Positions 1 through 7,820 of a DNA stretch of 64,000 bases are shown piece after piece. The position numbers and the translations under genes were made by a program. Within the stretch, counting starts at the first letter, position 1. Every line of letters begins with the position of its first letter. The stretch covers positions 186,001-250,000 of the forward strand of contig PASN01000013.1 in the NCBI GenBank assembly GCA_002711995.1, written 5' to 3'. Source of the DNA: Halobacteriovoraceae bacterium. GTDB taxonomy: Bacteria; Bdellovibrionota; Bacteriovoracia; Bacteriovoracales; Bacteriovoracaceae. A model generated the notes under the pieces. It did not search any database. It worked only from the letters and a program-made list of their open reading frames with translations, and was not told where the DNA came from.

Positions 1-60
1 TTCTAGCATTGAGCGAACGATCGTGCTAAAATAGCTCGTAATCAAAATTAAGGAGAGAGT

Positions 61-2208
61 ATGCTGTTTGATGGAAAGTCCATTCAGGTGGATCTTAAAG
101 AGGAAATTGTTCACTTTATTTTTAATATCAAAGATAGTTCCGCCAATGTCATAGGCAATCTTATGATGGAAGAGTTTCCAAAGGCGCTGGAAGCTGTTCA
201 AAAAGAGAGTTCTGCGAAAGGGATGATCTTAAGAAGTGAAAAGGATCACTTCATATTTGGAGCAGACATCACCGAATTCATGGAGCACTTTAAAAAGCAC
301 AAAGATGATATTGCCGAGTGGCTTCTAAATATGAATACAGTTCTTAACGGAATTGAGGATCTAGACATACCAACGGTGGCAGCTGTAAACGGATTCGCTC
401 TCGGGGGTGGATTCGAGGTTTGCTTGGCCGCGGATTATAGGGTTGCCGCTAAAAAGGCTAAAGTAGGACTTCCAGAAACAAAGCTTGGAATTATGCCAGG
501 ATGGGGTGGAAGTGTAAGGCTTCCAAGACTTACCGGAGCTGACCACGCTATTGAATGGATAACATCTGGAAAGCAATACAAACCGCAAGATGCTCTTAAA
601 GTTGGAGCGGTAGATGCTGTGGTTGAGAATGATAAAGTCGTGGAGTCGGCCCTTGTCCTTCTTAATAGAGCGATCAATGGCGAGCTTGATTTCATGAAGA
701 AGCGCCAAGCAAAGAAAGAGGCACTTAGACTTAATCAGATTGAAGGAATGATGACCTTTGAAACTGCCAAAGGCTTTGTTAAAGGAATTGCAGGCTCCAA
801 CTATCCGGCCCCTGTAAAGGCGGTGGAAGTAATGCAACAGGCTGCAGGCATGACACGAGACGAGGCCATCAAAGTAGAGGCGAAGGCCTTTGCAGAACTT
901 GCTCAAACTCCTGCAGCTCACAATCTAATTACAGTGTTCTTGGGAGACCAGTATCTTAAAAAGGTTTCTAAGAAATGGACTAAAGATTCAAGTAAAGTTG
1001 AAAAGGCCGCAGTTCTTGGGGCGGGCATCATGGGAGGCTGGATTGCTTACCAGTCAGCTTCAAAGGGCACGCCTATTGTAATGAAAGACATTAATGAGAG
1101 CGCGATTGAGCTAGGACTTGGAGAAGCAAACAAGCTCCTTAAAAAACAAGTTGATAGAAAGAGAATCGATGCTTCTCAAATGGGAGCGACTCTTGGAAAG
1201 ATTAGGCCAGCACTGAGCTATGGAGACTTTGAAGACGTTGACATGGTTGTCGAGGCCGTAGTCGAAAATAAAAATGTAAAGAAGAGTGTTCTTCCCGAGG
1301 TTGAGTCAAATGTTAAAGAAGATACAATCATTGCTTCGAACACTTCGACTATATCAATTACAGATCTAGCAACATCTGTAAAAAGACCAGAAAACTTTTG
1401 TGGTATGCACTTTTTTAATCCTGTTCACAGGATGCCGCTTGTTGAGGTTATCAGAGGCGAAAAAACAAGTGACAAGGCTATCGCAAAAACTGTTCAGTAC
1501 GCTCTTCAAATGGGTAAGACCCCAATTGTTGTTAATGATTGCGCAGGCTTTTTGGTAAACAGAGTTTTATTCCCATACTTTAATGGATTCAATCTCTTGA
1601 TCGCCGATGGCGTTGACTACAAAAGAATCGACAAGGTTATGGAAAAGTTTGGATGGCCTATGGGTCCTGCTTACTTAATGGATGTTGTTGGCATTGACAC
1701 TGGCGATCACGCTGCCGCAATTATGGCAGAAGAGTTCCCTGACAGAATGAAAATGGAAGATCAAACCATTGTGGAAATCATGCATGAGAAAAAGCGTCTT
1801 GGTCAAAAGAACAAAGTGGGCTTTTACAAGTATGAACTCGACAGGAAGGGAAGACTTAAAAAGACTGTTGACCCTGAAGCCGAAGAAATCATTAAGAGCG
1901 CTGTTAAGAGAAATGTGGAAGTTACTGATGAGGAAATCATTGATCGAATGATGCTTCCTATGATCTTTGAGTGCGCAAGATGTCTTGAAGAGAACATTGT
2001 TAACACTCCTGTAGAAGTTGATATGGGACTTCTACTTGGACTTGGCTTTCCTCCTTTTAGAGCGGGAGCATTAAAGTACGCGGACGATGTGGGTCTTTCA
2101 AAGATTGTGGAGAAAAGTGAAAAGTTTTTAGAACTTGGAAAGCTTTACCAACCAACTGAAGGGTTTGTTGAAAGGGCTAAAAATAACCAAAACTATTACA
2201 ATAATTAG
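61..2208 (+). CDS. fadB: Fatty acid oxidation complex alpha subunit (enoyl-CoA hydratase / 3-hydroxyacyl-CoA dehydrogenase)
   Basis: This 715-residue protein is the bifunctional subunit of the beta-oxidation multienzyme complex. It hydrates 2-enoyl-CoA and oxidises 3-hydroxyacyl-CoA with NAD. The N-terminal crotonase part shows IFGADITEF (about residue 66) and GGGFEVCLAADYR (about 119). The central Rossmann fold starts with LGAGIMGG (about 320), and HFFNPVHRMPLVEV carries the dehydrogenase histidine. Length and domain order match E. coli FadB (729 aa). The ATG follows a strong AAGGAGAGA Shine-Dalgarno. The thiolase gene follows after 9 bp, as in fadBA operons. Similarity looks closest to the gammaproteobacterial FadB type rather than generic FadJ or FadN types, but that is a reading by eye. 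The promoter presumably lies in the first 50 bases, where no convincing -35/-10 pair was found. Confidence 0.93.
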   Translation: MLFDGKSIQVDLKEEIVHFIFNIKDSSANVIGNLMMEEFPKALEAVQKESSAKGMILRSEKDHFIFGADITEFMEHFKKHKDDIAEWLLNMNTVLNGIEDLDIPTVAAVNGFALGGGFEVCLAADYRVAAKKAKVGLPETKLGIMPGWGGSVRLPRLTGADHAIEWITSGKQYKPQDALKVGAVDAVVENDKVVESALVLLNRAINGELDFMKKRQAKKEALRLNQIEGMMTFETAKGFVKGIAGSNYPAPVKAVEVMQQAAGMTRDEAIKVEAKAFAELAQTPAAHNLITVFLGDQYLKKVSKKWTKDSSKVEKAAVLGAGIMGGWIAYQSASKGTPIVMKDINESAIELGLGEANKLLKKQVDRKRIDASQMGATLGKIRPALSYGDFEDVDMVVEAVVENKNVKKSVLPEVESNVKEDTIIASNTSTISITDLATSVKRPENFCGMHFFNPVHRMPLVEVIRGEKTSDKAIAKTVQYALQMGKTPIVVNDCAGFLVNRVLFPYFNGFNLLIADGVDYKRIDKVMEKFGWPMGPAYLMDVVGIDTGDHAAAIMAEEFPDRMKMEDQTIVEIMHEKKRLGQKNKVGFYKYELDRKGRLKKTVDPEAEEIIKSAVKRNVEVTDEEIIDRMMLPMIFECARCLEENIVNTPVEVDMGLLLGLGFPPFRAGALKYADDVGLSKIVEKSEKFLELGKLYQPTEGFVERAKNNQNYYNN

Positions 2209-3381
<1,173 letters not shown>

Positions 3382-3409
3382 TTAGCCTCTAATATTCCTT
3401 AAAAATAAG

Positions 3410-3436
3410 AGCTCTCCATTAGGAGAGCTTTTTTTG
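3410..3436 (+). terminator. Rho-independent terminator after fadBA
   Basis: An 8-bp stem AGCTCTCC/GGAGAGCT with a 4-nt loop is followed by a run of seven T. It stands 28 bp downstream of the fadA stop and has no gene across it. Confidence 0.88.
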
Positions 3437-3655
3437 TCCTTATAAAAACCTCATTTTTAAAATGTTTGTGTGCAAACTTAATTCCTACTGTAATAAAATA
3501 GCTTTGTATACAATGTAATTTTTGGAGTAAAATTCAATATTTTCTTATACTTAGCCACTGTCTAAACTTTTGACACCTATGAAACTTTATTGGCTAAGAC
3601 AAAAGTTAGATTTTTATTGGAATAGAATCTAGTCACTAATCTACAAGGAGTGACT

Positions 3656-4696
3656 GTGGCTACTAAATTGATGTTGGTATTTTTACTGTTTTTAAAGCAC
3701 GGGTTTTGCGCTGAAACCAAGCAAGCAGAGTGCAACCAAGATAATAATTTTTGTGTGAGTGAAAAAGAAAGTGCCTTTGAGCGTTCTCACTATAAAGAAA
3801 TGTTAAAAGGTGAAGATCTTTTCGGACAGATTAAGCATCTTGATGAAGATGACCTGAGAGAAATCTACAGAAACACTAATCCTGGTTCCGAAGTAAAACA
3901 AAAGCAATACTTTATTCCTCTAGGACTTACTGATACTGAGAAAATCGCATCCTTGGCCGCCGCAAGTATTGGTCTTGTTGTTTTTAAATCGGATCAAGCA
4001 ATATTGGATTTTGTGCAGGATAATAAGAATGATGTGACTCATAAGATGGAGAGGTTTGGTTACTATGCAGGACGAACTGGAATCGCTCACCTTATTGCAG
4101 GTTCTTATTTGATGGGAGCAATCTTTGATAATGGAAAATTAAAAGATGTAGGTGTTTTAACCTTGGGCTCAATTGTCGTTTCTCAGACAATTACAGAGTT
4201 TTTCAAAGTGGGCTTTGGTAGAAGCAGACCTAGGGATGCAGATGGAGATACATATAAATTTGGAACAGATGGAAAGTCATTTTTCTCCGGACATTCCTCG
4301 GGAGCATTCACTGCTGCGGCAGTTTTGGCGGAAGTTTATAAAGATACCCCTGTTCCTTACATAGCCTATGGACTTGCAGGTGTGGTTGCCTATGCTAGGG
4401 TTCATGAAATGGGTCACTATCCGAGCGATGTTCTATACGGCGCAATTGCCGGAATTCTTTCTGCAAATATAACAATGAGGGCAATGAGAGGAGATGACTC
4501 CCTTGGCGGAATAATGGTTACCCCAACATATACCCCCGATCCATTAACAAAGGACATGACCTTTAACCTAAATATCAAATGGGAGCCTAAAAGACCCGCG
4601 CCGGTTGTGTCATGTGAGGATATTGAAGAGCTTGGTCTTTCCACAAGGGAAACAGTCTCAAACTGTATGCAAAAGGCGTGGCTATTAAATAACTAA
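3656..4696 (+). CDS. Exported PAP2-family phosphatase
   Basis: This is a membrane-associated PAP2 (type 2 phosphatidic acid phosphatase) protein of 346 residues. The three-part signature is visible: KVGFGRSRP (K-x6-RP), FFSGHSSG (normally PSGH; the proline is a phenylalanine here), and ARVHEMGHYPSD (R-x5-H-x3-D). An N-terminal signal peptide of about 20 residues precedes a polar region, and several hydrophobic segments surround the motifs. Such enzymes dephosphorylate phosphatidate, undecaprenyl diphosphate or lipid A; the substrate cannot be told here. Start choice: an earlier in-frame GTG at 3650 overlaps the AAGGAG Shine-Dalgarno at 3645-3650, so the GTG at 3656, 5 nt after it, is preferred. 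The roughly 210 bp before it, back to the fadA terminator, hold no gene. Confidence 0.85.
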   Translation: MATKLMLVFLLFLKHGFCAETKQAECNQDNNFCVSEKESAFERSHYKEMLKGEDLFGQIKHLDEDDLREIYRNTNPGSEVKQKQYFIPLGLTDTEKIASLAAASIGLVVFKSDQAILDFVQDNKNDVTHKMERFGYYAGRTGIAHLIAGSYLMGAIFDNGKLKDVGVLTLGSIVVSQTITEFFKVGFGRSRPRDADGDTYKFGTDGKSFFSGHSSGAFTAAAVLAEVYKDTPVPYIAYGLAGVVAYARVHEMGHYPSDVLYGAIAGILSANITMRAMRGDDSLGGIMVTPTYTPDPLTKDMTFNLNIKWEPKRPAPVVSCEDIEELGLSTRETVSNCMQKAWLLNN

Positions 4697-4752
4697 AAGA
4701 ATATATGAAAAATATTCACCTTAGCTTTTATGGCAATGCGTTAAGTGATACT

Positions 4753-4784
4753 GAGTTCTCCTAATTCAATATGAAGGAGAACTC
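4753..4784 (+). promoter_or_regulatory. Hairpin that buries the Shine-Dalgarno of the first small exported protein
   Basis: GAGTTCTCCT (4753-4762) and AGGAGAACTC (4775-4784) form a perfect 10-bp stem with a 12-nt loop. The 3' arm contains the AGGAG ribosome binding site of the gene starting at 4787. When folded, the stem would block initiation, so it may act as a thermosensor, a small-RNA target or a protein-controlled switch. The pairing is seen directly; the regulatory role is inferred. Confidence 0.6.
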
Positions 4785-4786
4785 TT

Positions 4787-5206
4787 ATGAAAAAACTTAT
4801 AATGCCACTACTACTGGCGACCACGCTAACTAGCACTACAGCCTCTGCACGACATGGAGGGTCGTGGGATGACTTAGCCTACAGTGTTTTTGGAGGAGTA
4901 GCTGTAACGGCAACTGCAGCGACTTTTTACCCTGTCCCTGTCCTAGCTTCTGTGACCAGTTGGTATGTGTATTCATTTATTACTGAGCCAAGATATTACG
5001 AAGGCCTAGCAGAGGACTCAATAGAGGTTCTTGCTGGAAACTCATCAGTGGAAGATTCTCTATCTCTTTCCATGTTTAAAGAAGATCTATTAAATCACCA
5101 AGAAGCTGTTGAAGCTAAGTTCGCAGAGCATGGTCTTGATGTAGACCTTGAGCAGATCTCAGATGAGGAATTAGCAGAGCTTGCCCTGGCAACTGCCCAG
5201 AACTAA
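4787..5206 (+). CDS. Small exported protein, tandem paralogue 1
   Basis: A 139-residue protein of unrecognised family. It has a signal peptide (MKKLIMPLLLATTLTSTTASA), a central hydrophobic stretch of about 40 residues rich in A, V, T and Y, and an acidic, probably helical C-terminal half containing YYEGLAEDSIEVLAGNSS and LEQISDEELAELALATAQ. It is the first of three tandem homologues and shares 56 identical bases with the second. The hydrophobic middle suggests membrane insertion after export. Its Shine-Dalgarno is sequestered in a perfect hairpin. No function can be assigned. Confidence 0.8.
   Translation: MKKLIMPLLLATTLTSTTASARHGGSWDDLAYSVFGGVAVTATAATFYPVPVLASVTSWYVYSFITEPRYYEGLAEDSIEVLAGNSSVEDSLSLSMFKEDLLNHQEAVEAKFAEHGLDVDLEQISDEELAELALATAQN
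5000..5055 (+). repeat. 56-bp direct repeat, copy 1 (identical to 5469-5524)
   Basis: The bases encoding EGLAEDSIEVLAGNSSVED are identical, without mismatch, to those at 5469-5524 in the neighbouring paralogue. Flanking parts of the two genes have diverged, so this points to recent duplication or gene conversion, or strong constraint on this segment. Confidence 0.85.
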
Positions 5207-5231
5207 AAACCAAATCTATAAGGAGTTTTTT

Positions 5232-5681
5232 ATGAAGAAACTAATAATGCCACTCATCCTAGCCGCAACTCTAACTAGCACTACAGCTTCAGCTTCCGAA
5301 GGCGGAACTTTGGAAGACTTTGCCAACAGTTTTGAAAATGCTGCCTCCACTTCGGTGGCGGGTCAGTTCGCTGTAACAGCAACCATAGGTATCTTTTACC
5401 CTGTGCCTGCCTTGTTATCAGTAAGTAGTTACTTTGTTTTGGCTGGAATGCCAGACCCAAGCTACTATGAAGGCCTAGCAGAGGACTCAATAGAGGTTCT
5501 TGCTGGAAACTCATCAGTGGAAGACTCTCTATCTCTTTCAATGTTTAAAGAAGACCTTTTAAACCATCAAGAAGCTGTTGAAGCTAAGTTTCAAGAAGAG
5601 GGATTTAACATGAATCTTGAACAGATCTCTGATGAAGAACTGGAAGAATTAGCACTAGCAACTTCTATGGTTGAAAAGTAG
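5232..5681 (+). CDS. Small exported protein, tandem paralogue 2
   Basis: This 149-residue homologue of the preceding gene has nearly the same signal peptide (MKKLIMPLILAATLTSTTAS) and the same C-terminal block. It carries about ten extra residues after the signal peptide. The longer in-frame ORF reaches back to 5181 inside paralogue 1, but the Shine-Dalgarno AAGGAG at about 5219-5225 and the signal peptide place the start at the ATG at 5232. The 25-bp gap after paralogue 1 suggests one transcript. Function unknown. Confidence 0.8.
   Translation: MKKLIMPLILAATLTSTTASASEGGTLEDFANSFENAASTSVAGQFAVTATIGIFYPVPALLSVSSYFVLAGMPDPSYYEGLAEDSIEVLAGNSSVEDSLSLSMFKEDLLNHQEAVEAKFQEEGFNMNLEQISDEELEELALATSMVEK
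5469..5524 (+). repeat. 56-bp direct repeat, copy 2
   Basis: Second copy of the identical segment described at 5000-5055, located in the second paralogue. Confidence 0.85.
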
Positions 5682-5690
5682 GATTTTCTT

Positions 5691-6113
5691 TTGAAAAAGT
5701 TAATAAACACTTTGGTCCTTGGCATTGCCTTTGTTAGCACAAGCGCTATGGCCAACCCATATAGCAATTCGAAAGAAGTCTTTTACACATCTATTGGAAT
5801 TGCAACAACTGCCGGAGCTGGGGCCGTATTTTATCCAATCCCAGCATCACTAACTGTTGTGGCCTTCACTATTGTGGACAAGTACGTAAAGCCACTTAAT
5901 TATGAAGGACTGAGCTCTGACGCTATTGATGTTTTAGGCGGAGCAATTGAACTTGAAGAGTCCGCAGCTCTTTCTCTTTTTAAAGAAGATCTTTTAAGAG
6001 ATCAAAAGGCCGTGGAAAGCGTATTTGAAGAGCATGGACTTGAAGTCGACCTTGAGCAGATCTCTGATCAAGAATTGGCAGAGCTTGCCCTGGCAACTAG
6101 TCACGTTCAATAA
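5691..6113 (+). CDS. Small exported protein, tandem paralogue 3
   Basis: This 140-residue third member has signal peptide MKKLINTLVLGIAFVSTSAMA, a hydrophobic middle, and the shared C-terminal motif (YEGLSSDAIDVL, LFKEDLL, LEQISDQELAELALATS). It is more diverged than the first two. It begins with TTG at 5691, 9 bp after paralogue 2, with only a weak ribosome binding site, so translation may be coupled. A strong terminator follows at 6134. Function unknown. Confidence 0.78.
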   Translation: MKKLINTLVLGIAFVSTSAMANPYSNSKEVFYTSIGIATTAGAGAVFYPIPASLTVVAFTIVDKYVKPLNYEGLSSDAIDVLGGAIELEESAALSLFKEDLLRDQKAVESVFEEHGLEVDLEQISDQELAELALATSHVQ

Positions 6114-6133
6114 AAAAGCTAAATTTGTCTTTA

Positions 6134-6161
6134 AGAAAACGCTCCTTTTGGAGCGTTTTCT
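6134..6161 (+). terminator. Rho-independent terminator after the small exported protein cluster
   Basis: AGAAAACGCTCC and GGAGCGTTTTCT form a 12-bp stem with a TTTT loop, A-rich upstream and T-rich downstream. It ends the three-gene cluster. Confidence 0.85.
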
Positions 6162-6226
6162 TATGCCGGTCTTTGTAAAGTTTCATTTAAGCATTAGATT
6201 TATAACACTCAATTCACTAATATAGG

Positions 6227-6652
6227 TTGTATGAGGAACTATATCTTATCTTTTTTGATCCTTTTTTTAGCTTCTCGGCGATGGGCCAAAATACTCCAGA
6301 GGTACTCGCTAATCAATGGATAAAGGCGATTCAAGGCAATTCAGCTAAAGATATGCGATTGTTAATTCATCCCCGTTGTCCCTCTAAGGCGATAAAGGAT
6401 GAAGTAATTAATAGAATGATTTCCGGTCCTTTTCCAAAAGAGTATAAAGTTGAAGTGAAAAAAATAAATGCTTCTTTGGATACTTTGAAAAAGGTCTATT
6501 TTGTGACTCCTTCCAAACACCTACGTTTAAAATACACTACTAAAACTAAGAAAGATCGACAGAAATATGGCCTCGGGAAAACCTTTCCAATCGCCCTAGA
6601 AAATGAAAAGTGGTACTTTGCAACTTGTATTCGTAAACAACCTAATCAATAA
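6227..6652 (+). CDS. Small exported protein with a frameshifted signal peptide
   Basis: Unrecognised protein of about 120 mature residues, beginning GQNTPEVLANQWIKAIQG and ending CIRKQPNQ. Read from TTG 6227 the N-terminus is not a normal signal peptide. An ATG at 6231 in another frame encodes MRNYILSFLILFLAS and then runs into the wrong frame. Adding one T to the seven-T run at 6262-6268 would join that start to this frame as MRNYILSFLILFFSFSAMGQ, a textbook signal peptide with AMG cleavage. So the gene carries either a real frameshift, a phase-variable homopolymer or a sequencing error. An internal ATG at 6281 would give a leaderless form. The tail resembles small secreted NTF2-like proteins only loosely, so no function is called. 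Confidence 0.6.
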   Translation: MYEELYLIFFDPFFSFSAMGQNTPEVLANQWIKAIQGNSAKDMRLLIHPRCPSKAIKDEVINRMISGPFPKEYKVEVKKINASLDTLKKVYFVTPSKHLRLKYTTKTKKDRQKYGLGKTFPIALENEKWYFATCIRKQPNQ

Positions 6653-6689
6653 CTTCTAAGTATTACTCTTTTAGATACATCAATAAAAC

Positions 6690-6714
6690 ACGCTCCTCTC
6701 AGAGCATTTTTTTA
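6690..6714 (+). terminator. Probable terminator after the frameshifted exported protein
   Basis: A short stem, GCTC/GAGC around CTCTCA, is followed by a run of seven T and stands about 40 bp after the stop at 6652. The stem is weak. Confidence 0.45.
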
Positions 6715-6853
6715 TGCCTACCTGTATTAAGCTTCTTATGTTGTTCTTAGTTTTAGCTCACCTCATTTTCATTTATGACAAGCTTCAGCCTAACCGGTTG
6801 ATCAAGACTGAATATTCACCTGCATTGCTGTAAAAAGCGTGCAGCTTCCGTGA

Positions 6854-6886
6854 CTCCCCAATGAAGGGGAGCCTTTATCAAAAGGC
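6854..6886 (+). promoter_or_regulatory. Two adjacent leader hairpins, the second covering the ribosome binding site
   Basis: CTCCCC/GGGGAG (6854-6859 with 6866-6871) forms the first stem. GCCTTT/AAAGGC (6871-6876 with 6881-6886, loop ATCA) forms the second. The 3' arm of the second stem is the AAAGG Shine-Dalgarno of the peptide ORF starting at 6894. This layout is typical of translationally silenced type I toxin mRNAs; the role here is inferred. Confidence 0.6.
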
Positions 6887-6893
6887 ATTTGTT

Positions 6894-6977
6894 ATGGAAG
6901 ACATAATCAGGGTTTTGACTTTGATTAAGCTAGTTTTGGATATCATTAATTCAATTCTAGACTTAATCAAACGATGA
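6894..6977 (+). CDS. Candidate 27-residue hydrophobic membrane peptide (type I toxin-like)
   Basis: ATG to TGA encodes 27 residues, beginning MEDIIRVLTLIKLVLDI and ending ILDLIKR. Ile, Leu and Val dominate, with charged D/E and K/R spaced so that one helical face is hydrophobic. Size and pattern resemble type I toxins such as TisB (29 aa), DinQ and ShoB, which insert into the inner membrane. It has an AAAGG ribosome binding site 8 nt upstream that lies inside a hairpin, and a strong hairpin follows 4 bp after the stop. No homology can be tested here, and ORFs this short can occur by chance; composition and RNA structure are the support. An antisense antitoxin RNA would be expected nearby but was not identified. 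Confidence 0.5.
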   Translation: MEDIIRVLTLIKLVLDIINSILDLIKR

Positions 6978-6981
6978 TTTA

Positions 6982-7006
6982 GGTGGGGTGTTCACAGCAC
7001 CCCACC
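6982..7006 (+). terminator. GC-rich hairpin after the small peptide ORF
   Basis: GGTGGGGTG and CACCCCACC form a perfect 9-bp stem with a 7-nt loop, 4 bp after the peptide stop codon. There is no T run, so it may protect a 3' end or act in an RNA interaction rather than terminate by itself. Confidence 0.5.
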
Positions 7007-7263
7007 ACCTGATCATGTTCTAATATTTTAGCAAATCCCAAATATGCCAGCAAGTAGATAGGGCTATATTCCAAACCGAAAGAAGCCTCAATTCATCCGA
7101 TTGAAATCACAAGAAGTAAAAACAAAATCCCAACAAAACTATATATAAATTACCATGGGTGTTGTGCTTTTTTTGTGGTGCATTAGGATGCGTTGAGTTT
7201 AAAACAGGAAATAACTTAACAAGGTTCGGATATAAACCATTAAACAAAAAAACGGAGATTCTC

Positions 7264-7707
7264 ATGAAAAAGTTATTAGTTGGCTTAACACTTATGTGCT
7301 CAGCATCCTTATTTGCTAACTGCTATGAAAACATATCTTACTTTTCATATAGTATGGACATGAATAAAAAAGAAATTGTTCAAGAATTTATGAGCGTAAA
7401 ATACAATGTCGACTCACACTCAATAGTAGGAGTTGAGTATGTTGAAAAGACAAAAGAGTCCCGCTTTTTAGATTATGTAGCCTATGGCCTTGATAAGGGG
7501 TTGCATTTTATTAACTCGGACAACTGTAATCCTGATAAGCCAAGTGCCGGTGATGCAGGTACAGGTGAGTTTATTGTAGATTATTTCAATAAAGAGGATC
7601 AGGCATGCACTATGAGTATTTCTGTTGATGGCGTATCCGCTTACGGCGACTTTTCATATGACATTGATCTTGCTTCGAGCAACGATCAAATTATCTGTGA
7701 AGACTAA
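7264..7707 (+). CDS. Exported protein of unknown function
   Basis: A 147-residue protein starts at ATG 7264 after CGGAGATT, with signal peptide MKKLLVGLTLMCSASLFA. The mature part has cysteines at CYENIS, DNCNPD, QACTMSI and near the end IICED, which could form disulphides in the periplasm. The ORF can be extended back to 7159, but that extension has no ribosome binding site and would spoil the signal peptide. It is acidic, with aromatic-rich segments. No family was recognised. A strong hairpin ends the unit. Confidence 0.75.
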   Translation: MKKLLVGLTLMCSASLFANCYENISYFSYSMDMNKKEIVQEFMSVKYNVDSHSIVGVEYVEKTKESRFLDYVAYGLDKGLHFINSDNCNPDKPSAGDAGTGEFIVDYFNKEDQACTMSISVDGVSAYGDFSYDIDLASSNDQIICED

Positions 7708-7716
7708 GCAATTTCA

Positions 7717-7746
7717 TTAGTCTCTGTTTAGAAAAGCAGAGACTAA
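7717..7746 (+). terminator. Terminator hairpin after the exported protein
   Basis: TTAGTCTCTG and CAGAGACTAA form a 10-bp stem with a 10-nt loop right after the stop at 7707. Confidence 0.65.
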
Positions 7747-7785
7747 AACAAGTTTCACAAAAAATTATAAATAAGATTGAAAAAT

Positions 7786-7813
7786 AAACGCTCTTTTTAC
7801 AGAGCGTTTTTTT
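7786..7813. terminator. Bidirectional terminator between convergent genes
   Basis: AAACGCTCT/AGAGCGTTT with a 6-nt loop has T runs on the plus strand and A-rich sequence on the other side. It can serve both the gene ending at 7707 and the minus-strand acyl-CoA dehydrogenase ending at 7821. Confidence 0.8.
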
Positions 7814-7820
7814 ATATTGT

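Larger units (their letters stand above)
6715..7263. other. Longest non-ORF stretch: small peptide ORF between strong RNA hairpins, otherwise no gene seen
   Basis: Roughly 550 bp with no conventional gene. It holds two adjacent hairpins (6854-6886), a 27-codon ORF (6894-6977) and a GC-rich hairpin (6982-7006), all listed separately. The part 6715-6850 shows no ORF of note and could hold an antisense or small RNA, but no clear promoter was found. The part 7010-7263 is AT-rich leader for the gene at 7264. An in-frame extension of that gene back to 7159 has no ribosome binding site. Confidence 0.5.

Noticed and set aside
361-921. Long minus-strand open frame (186 codons) inside fadB
   Set aside because: It lies antisense to a well-conserved enzyme, has a cysteine/serine/histidine-rich composition typical of reverse-frame reading and no ribosome binding site.
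3550-3597. TTAGCCA...TGGCTAA inverted repeat before the PAP2 gene as an operator
   Set aside because: Arms are only 7 bp and far apart, and no promoter elements align with them convincingly.
4787-5681. CRISPR or short tandem repeat array
   Set aside because: The repetition is a gene-scale duplication with one long identical block, not regularly spaced short repeats.
6715-6850. tRNA or structured housekeeping RNA in the long gap
   Set aside because: No cloverleaf, 6S, SRP or tmRNA pattern could be traced by eye.
7159-7263. N-terminal extension of the exported protein back to 7159
   Set aside because: The extension has no ribosome binding site and would bury the clear signal peptide starting at 7264.
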